A DNA stretch of 64,000 nucleotides, taken from Bettongia penicillata ogilbyi (lineage: Eukaryota; Chordata; Mammalia; Diprotodontia; Potoroidae). The translations under genes were made by a program, and so were the position numbers. Shown here piece by piece: positions 39,365 through 49,454 of the stretch; the first letter of the stretch is position 1, and every line of letters starts with the position of its first letter. A model generated the notes under the pieces. It had not been told where the DNA came from and searched no databases. It was given only the letters and a program-made list of their open reading frames with translations. The DNA lies in assembly GCA_023548195.1 (NCBI GenBank), contig JAJHZJ010000270.1, positions 434,001 through 498,000 on the forward strand, written 5' to 3'.

Positions 39365-39516
39365 ATAACAAGCAAGTCTCTGAGCCTTACTTTCCTCATC
39401 TATAAAATGGGGATAGAAAGATTGGTAGTACCTGTCTCACAGGAAACTCTGTAGCTTTAAACAGGATAACCTCAATAGAGTGCTTTGCAAACATTAAACT
39501 ACATAAATGTCAGTCG
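39365..39516 (+). mobile_element. MAR1-type SINE, 5'-truncated
   Basis: GCCTTACTTTCCTCATCTAT, GGTAGTACCTGTCTCACAGG, AGAGTGCTTTGCAAACATTA, AACTACATAAATGTC. Confidence 0.8.
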
Positions 39517-40262
39517 GTTTTAATGAATCTTTGCACGGGTGAACAAATGTTAATGGGCCAGTCATATAAAAACGTTTCATTTCTCTTCTTCTGGTCATTG
39601 CCTGGAACCTTTAACTGTCCTTGGTATATGCCTGAACCTGCTCCTGCTGCTTTAGAGGGAGGGCTGGGAGGGGCACCTCTGGAAGAGGCTGCCTGCATCA
39701 GGCCATGGTCCTTTTGTGTTTCCTCTTATCTCCTAACTCCATGATCTCGCTCAGGCAGGTGGCACGCATTTGCCAATAGCAGATTATCTAGCTGGGGAAG
39801 AGACTTAAAAGGACCATTGATCGCCAGCTGAGGCCCAGAGATCCTGCGCCTTTAAACATTTAATTTTAAAATCCCTACAGTGGCATTCTCTGCTCTGACT
39901 ATACCAGGTGCCTTCAATCAGAAAAAAAAAAAGAAAGAAAAAAGTGCTCTTGGTTTCTGGCCTTCTCTCCCTTAGTATGTGCATCATTGTTGTTTGCTAT
40001 ATATAATCTGCCCTACAGTGGATAGGTTTTCAGGATTCTTCCCTGCTCTGTCATGTTGGTTTCATGGTGGGGTGGAAAGAGGAAGGAATGGGGCCTCCAA
40101 ACATTTGGATTCTTGTGCCAACCCTGCCATTAACTTGCTGGGAGACAACTCTTGGAGCCATGAAAGATAGACTGGGGTCTCAGGCAAAGACCTTGGGCCA
40201 CTCTACGGGTGTCCTGCAGGGGTGGGCTGGAACCAACCCTCAATGGCCTAGGAAATCTGACT
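39517..40262. other. non-repetitive segment, possible conserved noncoding DNA
   Basis: No repeat signature. The part at 39,770-39,870 is notable: a CAGCTG E-box core in CGCCAGCTGAGGCCCAGAGA, then CTGCGCCTTTAAACATTTAA. It is more structured than typical neutral sequence, but this is an impression, not proof. Confidence 0.4.
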
Positions 40263-40400
40263 GCTAAATCTGCACCTCAGAAATCAGCAAACGTTACAAG
40301 CCAGGGATTGATTTATTATCGTGTTGATCGTCTAGACTTGAGAAAATGATGGAGGAAATGGTAATAATGCAAATAAATCTTAAGAGATTTGCCTGTCCTC
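40263..40400 (-). mobile_element. hAT-like miniature element, partial copy C, antisense
   Basis: Read on the minus strand it has TTATTTGCATTATTACC, TTTCCTCCATCATTTTCTCA, TAGACGATCAACACGATAAT and GTTTGCTGATTTCTGAGGTG, aligned with copies A and B. The distal half is missing. Confidence 0.6.
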
Positions 40401-40556
40401 TCATCTTCCTCCAGCTCAATCCTATCACTCTCCAGGTCCCTTCCTTTGCTCCCTTCCCTTAACACTGTACCCTCTAAAAGTCTTCAATCCAGAGTATGAG
40501 ATTGTTAACCAGTTTCCCCTCAACCTCAATCTCTTATACACTTTCATCCCTCTGTG

Positions 40557-40820
40557 CAGCTAGAAGGTACCATTGTGCACAGAGAGATGGGACTGGAGTT
40601 AGGAAGACAGTTCAAATGTGATAGCAGAAATGTGACAGCAGTGTGACCCAGGGCGAGTCATTTAGTCTCCGCCTGCCTCAATTTCCTCATCTGTAAAATG
40701 GGGATAACAATAGCACCAACCTCCCAAACTTGTTATAAGGCTCGAAGGAGATAATAACGGTAAGGTGACTAGCACATAGTAGGTGCTATATAAATGTTAG
40801 TCATGACGATGATGATGATG
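40557..40820 (+). mobile_element. MAR1-type SINE
   Basis: GCAGCTAGAAGGTACCATTG, CAGTGTGACCCAGGGCGAGT, AACAATAGCACCAACCTCCC, AGCACATAGTAGGTGCTATA. It ends in a short GATGAC repeat. Confidence 0.9.
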
Positions 40821-41028
40821 CAGCTAAGTGGCACAGCGGATAGAGCACCAGACCTGGAGTTAGGAAGACTCAGCTTCATGAGTTCAAATCCAGTCTCAGA
40901 CACTAGCTGTGTGTCTTTGGGCAAGTGACTTAACCCCATTTGTGCTCAGGCCAACCTCCCCAGTATCTGCCAAGAAACCCCAAATGCAGCCACAATGGTT
41001 CAGAAACAACAAACAATAACAATGAATT
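40821..41028 (+). mobile_element. SINE1-type SINE
   Basis: CAGCTAAGTGGCACAGCGGA, AGGAAGACTCAGCTTCATGA, TCTGCCAAGAAACCCCAAAT, AACAACAAACAATAACAA. The core module is shortened. Confidence 0.85.
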
Positions 41029-41083
41029 GGTGATGGTGGTGGCGGTGGTAGTAGTAGTAGCAGTAGTAGTACTAGTAGTAGTA
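41029..41083. repeat. GGT/AGT trinucleotide repeat
   Basis: GGTGATGGTGGTGGCGGTGG, then TAGTAGTAGTAG units. It lies between a SINE1 tail and a MAR1 3' half and probably grew from a SINE end. Confidence 0.85.
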
Positions 41084-41190
41084 AAATAAGGATAATAATA
41101 GCATCTACCTCGCTGTTTGAAGGATCAAAGGGTTTAACAGTGCCTGGCACATAGTCAGTACCATATAAACATTGGCTGTTACTATTAATA
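41084..41190 (+). mobile_element. MAR1-type SINE, 3' half
   Basis: AAGGATAATAATAGCATCTA, AGTGCCTGGCACATAGTCAG, ACCATATAAACATTGGC. Confidence 0.75.
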
Positions 41191-41394
41191 CTTGCACTCT
41201 CCAGAAGACATTGTGCCCTTGGTAGCCCACTCTGTAGCTGCTTGTCCCCCTGTCAACCTGGGCCAGCAGGAAGAGGACTGCTCCTTGCTCATCAGTGCTA
41301 ATTCTACACTATCCGTCTGCTGATATCACATAAAATCTCTCCTTTGAAGTTCTTTCCTCTTATTTATAAAATAAGACATTAACAAAATAGGTTG

Positions 41395-41885
41395 TCAAGG
41401 GACCTTGAGATGATGTCCAGACACGCCGGTAGTAAAAACTAGAGACTTTTAGCCTAGAGACTCGGGGATAGGGAGACTGGAGGGTAACAAGGAAGTAGTC
41501 CATGAGCCCAGTCCTTAGGACTATCCTCAGAGAATCAATCCGGGCATGCTCACAAGGATTGAATTTTTTGTCCAGCCCCTTGTTCCTGGATATTGTCTTC
41601 AAGTTCTTTAAGAAATTAGACTCATTCTTCTGGACCCCAGAAGACAAAAGTAGGCTAATGAGAAGAGGCAGAAAGACGAATTTAAGCTGAATTGTAGCTA
41701 TCAGTTTTCTCACAATTAGGGCTGTCCCAAAGTGACCACTCCCTCCCTGGAGGTCATCAGGCAGAGGCTGGGTGTCCATCAGTTGGGATGTTGTAGGGGA
41801 CATTATACTGTGTAGGTACAGGTTGGATGAGCTGTCCTCTGAGGTTCCTTCCAACTCGGAGGTTCTACAATTCTGATAGGTTGAT
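41395..41885 (+). mobile_element. L3/CR1-type LINE 3' end, sense
   Basis: The clear part is 41,630-41,885: GGACCCCAGAAGACAAAAGT, ACAATTAGGGCTGTCCCAAA, GGTCATCAGGCAGAGGCTGG, GGTACAGGTTGGATGAGCTG, TCCTCTGAGGTTCCTTCC. The upstream third is weaker. The 183-codon minus-strand frame here is just its complement. Confidence 0.65.
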
Positions 41886-41968
41886 GATTCACAGTCCCCA
41901 TACCTTAGCAAATCATACTAATATTCTGGCCTATCACTTAGAGTGTTAAATGCCTTGATTAACACATG

Positions 41969-42469
41969 TGGGACGCTGAGATGAATCATAGCCCTTTGGC
42001 AGCAAGAGGAGCAACAGAGGCAGCCTTCCTCCAGTCCGATACTCTGGGTCTATACCGGATAGTCATGCCCAACCCGCTGGCCATTTTATCTGCCACGGGG
42101 AGATTTCATTCTCTTATAGACAATCATAAATACAGGTGGAGACAAGTCCCATATTCTTACAGTTCTGAGTTTATCCGGAGATTTGACTTCTTTATTACAA
42201 ACTTACAAGGTCAATGGACCCTGAAGGAAATCTGACCTGTCCCTCTTGTCCTTCTGTAGGGCAGAAGACTCTGGAGTGCTTGATGTAGTCTCTGCCACTT
42301 TTCCTATTTTGTGGCCATCAGTCAGGGACTTCTGTTCTCCTGCTGGAAGCCTTTGTCTAGTCCTGTGCCACTCTCTGTTTTTGTTACCTAGGAATCAGAA
42401 CTGGGCATGTGTTGGGCATTCCCAATAAAGAAACTCCCTCTGTCATTTCGGGGTGCCACCTTTACTGCA
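41969..42469 (+). mobile_element. candidate solo LTR of an endogenous retrovirus-like element
   Basis: It runs from TGGGACGCTGAG to TTTACTGCA, with TG and CA ends, about 500 bases. An AATAAA signal lies at 42,424-42,429, about 40 bases from the end. The 5 bases outside are ACATG and GCATG, 4 of 5 the same. No coding region lies beside it, so it would be a solo LTR. Family unknown. Confidence 0.5.
42424..42429 (+). terminator. polyadenylation signal in the candidate LTR
   Basis: AATAAA within CCCAATAAAGAAACTCCC, placed as expected in an LTR R region. Confidence 0.45.
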
Positions 42470-42489
42470 GCATGGAGTCAGAGAGTGGC

Positions 42490-42605
42490 TGAGAGCTTGT
42501 GACTTGCCAAAGGCCGCTCAGCCAACATGTCCAAGAGGAAGGACCTGAACCCAGGCTTTCCTGACTCTTGGGACATCTCTCTATCCATCATATTGCACTG
42601 CCTCT
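42490..42605 (-). mobile_element. MIR-type SINE, antisense
   Basis: GAGCTTGTGACTTGCCAAAG, GACCTGAACCCAGGCTTTCC, CTATCCATCATATTGCACTG. Confidence 0.65.
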
Positions 42606-42626
42606 CTCTGTTACATGTATGTCTTG

Positions 42627-42888
42627 TAATAATAATAATAATAGCCTTTATAGAACACTGTAACATTTGCAAAGGACTTTACAAGTATTATCTCATTTTA
42701 CCTTCACAACAACCTGGCAGATAGGTACTATAGTGATTCCCATTTCACAGATCCAGAGACTAAGGCAGGCAAAAGATGAAACGACTTGTCCAGGGTCACA
42801 CAGCTAGGAAATGTCTGAGGCTGGATTTGAACTCAGGTCTTCTTGCCTCCATATTCAATACCCTATTCACCGCACCACTAGGAGCCAT
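42627..42888 (-). mobile_element. MAR1-type SINE, antisense, complete
   Basis: (AAT)n start, GCAAAGGACTTTACAAGTAT, TATCTCATTTTACCTTCAC, GGTCACACAGCTAGGAAATG, CACCGCACCACTAGGAGCC. Confidence 0.9.
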
Positions 42889-42899
42889 GAAGGATAAAC

Positions 42900-43028
42900 A
42901 GATTCACAAAACAAACGACTACTGACTATGTGGTCTTGAGCAAATCATCTCTCTATGATTCAGTTTGATCATTGGAAAATAAAAGGGCCTCCAGTCCCTT
43001 CTTCCTCTGAAGTTCAATAATTCTATGA
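42900..43028 (+). mobile_element. THER1/MIR-type SINE, 3' part
   Basis: GTCTTGAGCAAATCATCTCT, CAGTTTGATCATTGGAAAAT, GTCCCTTCTTCCTCTGAAGT, AATAATTCTATGAG. Confidence 0.7.
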
Positions 43029-43029
43029 G

Positions 43030-43266
43030 AGCTGATTGGGGCACAGTGGACAGAGTGCCAGGCCTAAAGTAAGGAAGACATTCATCTTCATGAGTTCAAA
43101 TCCAGACTCAGACTCTTCCTATCTATGTGACCCTGTTTGCCTCAGTTTCCTTATCTGTAAAACGAACTGGAGAAGGAAATGGCAAACCATTACAGTGTCT
43201 TTACCAAGAAAAGCCCAAATGGGGTCAGAAGAGTCAGACAGGATTGAAAACGACTGAACAACAAAT
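43030..43266 (+). mobile_element. SINE1-type SINE, complete
   Basis: GGGGCACAGTGGACAGAGTG, CTTCATGAGTTCAAATCCAG, GAGAAGGAAATGGCAAACCA, AAGCCCAAATGGGGTCAGAA, CGACTGAACAACAAA. Confidence 0.9.
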
Positions 43267-43530
43267 GAAAGTTAATTAACAAAATTATACATTGCAACCA
43301 TTTAAAAATACCTTAAACTTTAATTCTGTAACCAAAGGAATAAAATCTATTCTCAGCTTGGCTGAGTCTCTCTGTTATATTTCCATCTGCTCAGCCATCA
43401 GGCGCAGGACGCAAGAAGCTTGAAAGAGGAAGATTTCACATCTCCAGGCACCAGGGTCTAAGTGGGTGCCAACCTTAATCAGATCTACTCCAGTGAGTTA
43501 GGGTCCTGTCACGTCTCATCCACCTTCGGT

Positions 43531-43655
43531 TCAATTCAGCTCCACCAAAACGTACTAAGTGCCTCCTGAATGCAAATGGTTGCTATTATTAAACTGTTGG
43601 TGCTGAGTGCTAGAGATAAAAACTCCTAATCGTCCCTGCCCTCAAGGGGCAGAAA
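43531..43655 (+). repeat. old TTTATTAAG repeat
   Basis: CGTACTAAGTGCCTCCTGAA, TGGTGCTGAGTGCTAGAGAT, CGTCCCTGCCCTCAAGGGGC. Confidence 0.65.
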
Positions 43656-43662
43656 AATACAA

Positions 43663-44270
43663 AGTATATACAAACTTTATTAGATTTGTTTGTGCAAAAG
43701 CTTTTAAATTTTATGTAAATAATCTTCTACAACCCTTGTTTGGTTTCCCTCCTTTCTGTGATAGATACTTGTTTTTTCATATTTCTTGATTTTGCTTATG
43801 ACATGATCTATCATATCCAGGTGACATCCATTTGGAGTTTATCGTAGTATAAGGTATGAGATGTGGATCTAATTTGAATTTCTTCCATGTCGCTGTCCAA
43901 TTTTCCCAGTAGTTTTTGTCAAATAGCGAGCAAGTCCTTACCACAACAGCTCTAGCACTAAGGCATTAAATACGTTTGCTTCTGTACATTGTGTACCTAA
44001 TCTGTTTCTCTTATCGATCTCTTTTTCTTAACCAGTACCAAGTCGGTTCAATAATAGCTACTTTGCAGTATAGTTTGAGATCTGGCACTGCGAGAATCCC
44101 TTTGTTAGTAGTTTTTCCATTATTTCTCTTGAAATTCTAGAACTTTTTTCCCTGCAGATGAATTTCAGTATTATTTTTTCCTAGTTCTATAGATTAATCC
44201 TTTGGTATTTTGGTTGGCATGACACTGAATAAGTAAATTGATTTAGGTAGCATCATTGTTTCTATGCCAC
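43663..44270 (-). mobile_element. L1 ORF2 3' region, antisense
   Basis: GTGCAAAAGCTTTTAAATTT, GACATCCATTTGGAGTTTAT, TTTTCCCAGTAGTTTTTGTC, AATAGCGAGCAAGTCC, AACCAGTACCAAGTCGGTTC, CTGAATAAGTAAATTGATTT. This is the complement of the L1 ORF2 C-terminal half, known in many mammals in this order. It has no long open frame. Confidence 0.85.
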
Positions 44271-44285
44271 CGGACTTCAATGAAT

Positions 44286-44427
44286 CTGGAAGAGAGTGGG
44301 GCTGGTAACTTCTCTCGTCTGCCTCCCTTAAATCCGATTCGCTGTTTTGACGTCACCCATCACATTGTGATGTCACCGGTTCTCTTCCAAGATGACGGGC
44401 ACACAACAGTGACAAGAACAACAACAT
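44286..44427 (+). mobile_element. RTE-type 3' end
   Basis: GGAAGAGAGTGGGGCTGGTA, CCTCCCTTAAATCCGATTCG, CACATTGTGATGTCACCGGT, TCTCTTCCAAGATGACGGGC and an ACAACAACA end. It follows the antisense L1 directly. CpG is unusually well kept. Confidence 0.7.
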
Positions 44428-44940
44428 ATTGATTCATCCTATTCAGGAACAATCGATCTTTTCCCAATTCTGTACAAAGTAATTTCGAGAGGGAGAAAGC
44501 GAACTGACAGCTGGAGGGTTCAGGAAAGACTTGATGTTGGGGGTAGAAGTGAGATGTGTTTGGAAGGACTCTCTGAATTCTAAGAGGTGGATTTAGGTGC
44601 TTCTCTTCTGCAGGCTGGGGCTCAGCTGTGAGCCATTGTGGGCGGCAGATTGAAAGGAGTGGGGCAAGGAGCCTAAAAACCATGCTTTTATCCATTCTCT
44701 AAGAAAACTACTCCTTTGTTGTATATTCTGTCAGGAGGCTGACATTTGTCAGTGATCAAGGAAACTACTGGGACTGAGGGAAGACTCCTGAGGAAAAAGG
44801 AGTACAGAGGAGGGATGGAAGCAATTGTAAACCAAATGCCAGGTTGGATTGAGAATGAGGATTTTTAAGGAACATCAAAATTCCAAGGTGCTGAAGTAAA
44901 ACGAATGATTGATTGAGTGAGTGAATGACTGAAGGACAGA
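44428..44940. other. no recognised feature
   Basis: Ordinary non-repetitive sequence. No gene signal that I can support. Confidence 0.35.
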
Positions 44941-45260
44941 ATGAAAAAGCATTTATTAAGTGCTAATTACATATCAGGGACTGTGTCCTGGGGATATAAA
45001 ACCCAAAGAGAGACAAGTAACTGCCTTCAAGGAGTTTATGTTCTAAAAGGGGAGAGGACACATATAACAAAGAGGGATCCAGGAAAAGGAGTTTCAGTCT
45101 GGGGAGTCATCACATGGTGAATGGGACCATAGGACATTCCAGTGACATTTGCTTTCCTGAAGTAGATAAGCCAGGAGCCAGAACATAATTTTTAAGCCAG
45201 GAAATACTGCACAGGACCAAGGAGTGTTGACAAAGTGATATTTTTATTGGAATCCGTATT
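44941..45260 (+). repeat. old TTTATTAAG repeat
   Basis: AAGCATTTATTAAGTGCTAA, CTGTGTCCTGGGGATATAAA, CTGCCTTCAAGGAGTTTATG, TTCTAAAAGGGGAGAGG. The body beyond 45,080 is decayed. Confidence 0.75.
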
Positions 45261-45339
45261 TCAGAGGCTTAAGGCATTAGGAGGGGGGCTTCCTCACTCA
45301 TGCCTAATTTAATATTTTATCTTGATGGAAACAGGTCCG

Positions 45340-45545
45340 CCACCATCCTACCACATGCGCCTCCATCCATTGGCCTCCTGGGTATTCCCCAAACAAGACA
45401 CTTAGTCTCTCTACTCCAGATATTTTTTCTGGCTGTTCCCTATTTCTAAAATGCTCTGTCTCCTGACTTCCCTTAAGTCCCAATTAAAATCCCATCTTCT
45501 ATAGGAAGCTCTTAATTCCAGTGACTTCCCTTTGTTTCTTCCTAT
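45340..45545 (+). mobile_element. L2 3' UTR region
   Basis: GGCTGTTCCCTATTTCTAAA, ATGCTCTGTCTCCTGACTTC, AAGTCCCAATTAAAATCCCA, TCTTCTATAGGAAGCTC. Confidence 0.65.
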
Positions 45546-45546
45546 T

Positions 45547-45683
45547 TCTCATATGTATATGTGTCTATATATATGTATGCATATACATACATGTGTGTAT
45601 GTTATATATGTGTCTGTGTATGTGTGTATATGTGTGTGTATATATATATACATATATATGATATATATATATATATATATAGC
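45547..45683. repeat. TATG/GT/AT compound microsatellite
   Basis: ATATGTATATGTGTCTATAT, then GTGTATATATATATACATAT and a long AT run. Confidence 0.9.
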
Positions 45684-45754
45684 TTATTTGTATATCATTG
45701 ATTGCCTGTCTATAGCTTACCGCATGGTTAAATCAGGAAGAACCATTTTTAGGA

Positions 45755-45885
45755 AGTCAGTCATTAATATTTATTAAACACCTACAGTGTGCTAGGCATG
45801 ATGCTAAATGTTGGATCTACAAAAAGAGGTGAGAGACAGTGCCTCCCCTTGAAGAGCTCCCAGTCTAATGGGGGAGACAAGTTTC
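45755..45885 (+). repeat. old TTTATTAAG repeat
   Basis: AATATTTATTAAACACCTAC, AGTGTGCTAGGCATGATGCT, TGAAGAGCTCCCAGTCTAAT, GGGGGAGAC. Confidence 0.75.
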
Positions 45886-46020
45886 CTCCCTCCTCTGAAG
45901 AGCAGAGATGATAAAAGCACCCAACTTCCAGGTTATTTTGCGGATAAGTAAGATAACATTTGTGAAATGTTTTGCAAACCTTAAATTACTATTGCTGTCG
46001 TAGCTGCTGCTACTGTAGTT
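45886..46020 (+). mobile_element. MAR1-type SINE, 3' part
   Basis: AGATGATAAAAGCACCCAAC, GATAACATTTGTGAAATGTT, TTGCAAACCTTAAATTACTA, ending in GCTGCTGCTAC. Confidence 0.7.
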
Positions 46021-46440
46021 GTGGTTGTTCCTGAACCTGTTCCTGAACTTGACCTAATGGAATGAGGCTGAAAGTAAACTGTAGTTTAAAAAAAAGGCAG
46101 AAAGATATTGGGCAAGCCAAAATTTCCTTCCTTTGATTCAGCCTTTATTTTCTTAAGGCTTTTCAGAGGCCTGATCTGGGATCATTTTATCCCACTCCAG
46201 GATTTTTTGGGGAAAAGATCACACGAGGGAGAATGTGCAAAAACGCCTATTGTCCAGAGACCACATCCCTGTGAGGCATGAGTCCATCTGGGAAGAAGGC
46301 TACAATGACCTGAATGCTTGATTACAGACTTTCAGAAAACTAAAAGAAGGGGAGGGAAAGAGAAAAATAAGGAGGAAGAAAAGAAAAATGGAAAGTCAGA
46401 TGAAAATCACAGCTCATCAGTTTCCACGATACATGTTTAT
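46021..46440. other. no recognised feature
   Basis: Mixed sequence; the part at 46,350-46,400 is purine-rich. Nothing else. Confidence 0.35.
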
Positions 46441-46570
46441 GTATATGTCTCTTATCCCTGGATGAGACTGTAAACTCTTGAGAGTGGAGGACCCAGCACA
46501 TTCATTTTTGTATCTGTCATAATGCATCAGACATGATAATGTTTGCTGAACAAATGGATGAAAGTCTCTA
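46441..46570 (+). mobile_element. L2 3' end
   Basis: GAGACTGTAAACTCTTGAGA, GTGGAGGACCCAGCACATTC, GTTTGCTGAACAAATGGATG. Confidence 0.65.
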
Positions 46571-46791
46571 AACTAGATCTATGTGTTCATTTTGTCAAGA
46601 TCCTTTAAAAAATTAGTGATTCCCTTAATGGGGGTACTTCCTCCAATTAGAAAGGTTTCAGGCTCTCTGATGACGGTCTTGAAAGGTTGCTGGGGTATAT
46701 AGACTTGTCACCTTGGGGAAGCCAAGCTGTTAATGAGCCTTTTCAAACTGAAAAAGAGAAATATAGGTAGAGATAGGAGAAGGAGGAGCAG

Positions 46792-46794
<3 letters not shown>

Positions 46795-46856
<62 letters not shown>
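46795..46856. repeat. (GA)n microsatellite
   Basis: About 30 uninterrupted GA units, with GATA-like repeats after it to about 46,925. Confidence 0.95.
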
Positions 46857-46859
<3 letters not shown>

Positions 46860-47089
46860 GAGAAATAAATGATAGATCCATAGACAGCTAGATAGATGAT
46901 AGGTGATGCATTAATTGATTGATATAGATAAATGGACACAAAAATTTATAGGTAGACAAAGAAAGAAAGAAATATAAAGATATCAGTCTTAAAAGAGCTC
47001 AGCCTGACAAGTCATATGGAGAAAAAGAAAAGGAGAAATTGCCTATTGTCTAGACTGTGACATACTATTAGACATCCAGTCCATGGAGA

Positions 47090-47575
47090 TAGAACGTCAA
47101 TCCTAGATCAATGGATAACCATTGCAGATGAACAATGGCCCAGAATTGAATAGGAGGAGGAGAACAGACTGCAACTTATATTTAGAAAATTCCACAGGGT
47201 TTTTAATGGTCCCCAGCTGTTACCAGACACAAAACTCCTGCTTTTTAACGCAAATATTCTGTCAGTGATGCTCTGTGGCTGTGAATCTAGGAACCCTCGG
47301 AGGGCTCTTAAGAATCAAAGGTGCGGGTGATTCAAATGAAAATAGAGACCTCCATGGAGAACATTAGCAGGATGCCGCACACAGTTAGATATGTGCTATG
47401 GACAAGACTGTAAGACTTGTCCTATGGACAAGAATTCCACAAGGTGTGAAGGTTAGCATCCAAAGAATGAATGATCAGAAGCTGAGGTGGGTTGGTCATA
47501 TAGCAAGAGTAAGGCACAATTAATGGATAGATCAAGACTTCTGCTGGTGCTGATGAAATAAAAAGCCTAGAGGGG
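47090..47575 (+). pseudogene. RTE-type LINE remnant, C-terminal part of the reverse-transcriptase protein
   Basis: Broken frames read in RTE C-terminal order: NGPELNRRRRTD, FRKFHRVF, GPQLLPDTKLL, LSVMLCGCES and, near 47,465-47,525, SIQRMNDQKLRWVGHIARVR then HN. The LRWVGHIAR block is a hallmark of RTE-like C-termini. Multiple stops and frame shifts; no catalytic core. It is a second copy of the family at 33,441-34,365. Confidence 0.7.
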
Positions 47576-47617
47576 GCTCTCTGGTATATCGAGTGGACTC
47601 CCTGTAGAAAGCTTAGG

Positions 47618-47765
47618 GAAGAATTGTAGAGATCTGGAGCTGAAGTACCATTTTGTCTAATCCCATCATTTTACAAAAGTTAAGTGAATTGCCTGAGATC
47701 ATACAGCATCAGAAGCAGAATATGAACTCAGGACCCCTGACTTCAGTATTCTTAGTGCTAGAAAG
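47618..47765 (-). mobile_element. THER1/MIR-type SINE, antisense
   Basis: AGATCTGGAGCTGAAGTACC, TTGCCTGAGATCATACAGCA, TATGAACTCAGGACCCCTGA. Confidence 0.7.
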
Positions 47766-47979
47766 GGCTGCCTTCCATGGATGTGGCCATGGGCAAGAAT
47801 TATGTAAGATATAGACGGTTTGCAATCTACACCAATGGAGAGAGTACTCTTAATGAGTGAGATTATGGATTCCCAGAAGTATATACACATTTCTATCATT
47901 TCAGATATGGCTGTCACTGAATTAATCAAGATGGACCATGGGCTCTTTTCATCATTTTCCTCATTTTCTCCAAGAAGGA

Positions 47980-48250
47980 ATGATTGAATGGGTGAAAGAA
48001 TGAATGAATGAAAAAGCATTTTTTAAGGGCTTACCTCATGTCCTAAACTCTGCTAAATGCTGGGGACAGAAGCATAAAAGACAGGACAATTCTGTTTCAA
48101 GGGGCTTACATCCTAGTAGGGGATGATGGTGCATCTACAGGAATGGAGGCTGGAGAAGGGTGTTTGAGACAAGGAATCCACAGGGATAATAAAGAGGGGA
48201 GTCATGGGACAATTAATTGACATGTCCTTTCTGGCAATATGAGTGCTTTC
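47980..48250 (+). repeat. old TTTATTAAG repeat
   Basis: AAAGCATTTTTTAAGGGCTT, ACTCTGCTAAATGCTGGGGA, AAGGGGCTTACATCCTAGTA. The later part is decayed. Confidence 0.7.
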
Positions 48251-48590
48251 TGATTACTATTATCAGAACCAGATGTGCAAAAGGAGTAGGCTAAATATAG
48301 AGCCTCATTTTACTCACAGCTGGTCATGATCATGGATTGACTCAGTGCTGTAGGGTCAATTTGGGTAGTACTTGTGTATTCCTTAGAACAATGAGCCTAA
48401 ATGAAGGCCATGGGCACAGCTCAAGTAAAGTAGGCCTCACAGAGTATAGATTGCCCCTAGGAGGGTCCACCTTTGCTCAAACTAATGGTTTTGTTCTTGA
48501 GAGGCAATGGATCATCCTTTTATCCATCACATTGTGACAAACTGCTTTGTGTAAGGTATGACACCACTCAAGGATATACACAACCACCAC
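48251..48590. other. no recognised feature
   Basis: Ordinary sequence; nothing supportable. Confidence 0.35.
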
Positions 48591-48591
48591 T

Positions 48592-48785
48592 GGAGCAGGG
48601 CATTGGATAGTGGGAGAAACACTGGGCTTGGATCCAGTGGCCCTGGGTTCAAGTCCTGGCTCTGATACTCACTTGCAAGTGACACTTACTACATTAGACC
48701 AGTCACACACTCTGTGAGCCTCAGTTCCTTCACTTAAAAAGAAATGGAGTTGAATTAGAGTTCCTTTGTATCTACAAATCCAATG
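48592..48785 (+). mobile_element. THER1/MIR-type SINE
   Basis: GGGCATTGGATAGTGGGAGA, GGCCCTGGGTTCAAGTCCTG, GAGCCTCAGTTCCTTCACTT, TGTATCTACAAATCC. Confidence 0.8.
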
Positions 48786-48904
48786 TCTTCCTCACTGGCT
48801 GTTATGTTCTTCCTGAAATCCAGATATCTCAGTCCTGGAAGAACTTAGAGTCTAACAAAAAGTGTTAAACAGGGTCATTACACATTGCACAGTAAAATGG
48901 ACTA

Positions 48905-49105
48905 AATTGAGAGGCAGAGTAAGGAAGGCTGGATTCGAGATCTGAGGACCTGGGTTTGAGTCCCACCTCTTCCACTCAATACTTCTGTGACCTTGGGTAA
49001 GTCATTCACACCTCTCTTGGTACACATTTCCAGAGCTTTAAAATGAGGAGGTTGGACCAGATAGATTCTCAGCACTAAATCCATGCGCCTATGATTCTTT
49101 GATCT
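48905..49105 (+). mobile_element. THER1/MIR-type SINE
   Basis: GAGGACCTGGGTTTGAGTCC, TGTGACCTTGGGTAAGTCAT, GAGGAGGTTGGACCAGATAG, CGCCTATGATTC. Confidence 0.85.
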
Positions 49106-49114
49106 CATCTAAGA

Positions 49115-49228
49115 TAAAATTGCAATTCACAAAGTACAAGTTGCTTGGGAGCAGGGACTATGTGCCTTTATGTTTGTCTCTCTAGTACATATAGTTGAGT
49201 TTAATAAAAGGTCATTGAACTGAATCTC
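49115..49228 (+). mobile_element. L2 3' end
   Basis: AGTTGCTTGGGAGCAGGGAC, TTTATGTTTGTCTCTCTAGT, AAGGTCATTGAACTGAATC. Confidence 0.7.
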
Positions 49229-49234
49229 TAAAGT

Positions 49235-49330
49235 CATAGGGTTATAGAACGCAGAGCCAGAAAGGGCATTAGAGACCACCTTGTCCAACTGCTTCATGAA
49301 TCCATGTTGTGAGAATCTGAGTGAAGACCA
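49235..49330 (-). mobile_element. L3/CR1 or THER1 3' end, antisense
   Basis: TCATAGGGTTATAGAACGCA, CAGAAAGGGCATTAGAGACC, ACCTTGTCCAACTGC. The two families share this end, so the choice is open. Confidence 0.5.
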
Positions 49331-49454
49331 TGGACTAGATGGCTGCCAGTCAACCAGCACCCTGGCCATTGCTATGACATCTCACTTTCTATATGTAGGA
49401 CCCATGTCACTCATCATTGGTCATTCAATGACCCTTTAAGAGTCATGTCTTGTC

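Noticed and set aside
41360..41911. 183-codon minus-strand reading frame
   Set aside because: It is the complement of a sense L3/CR1 3' UTR. No recognisable domain.
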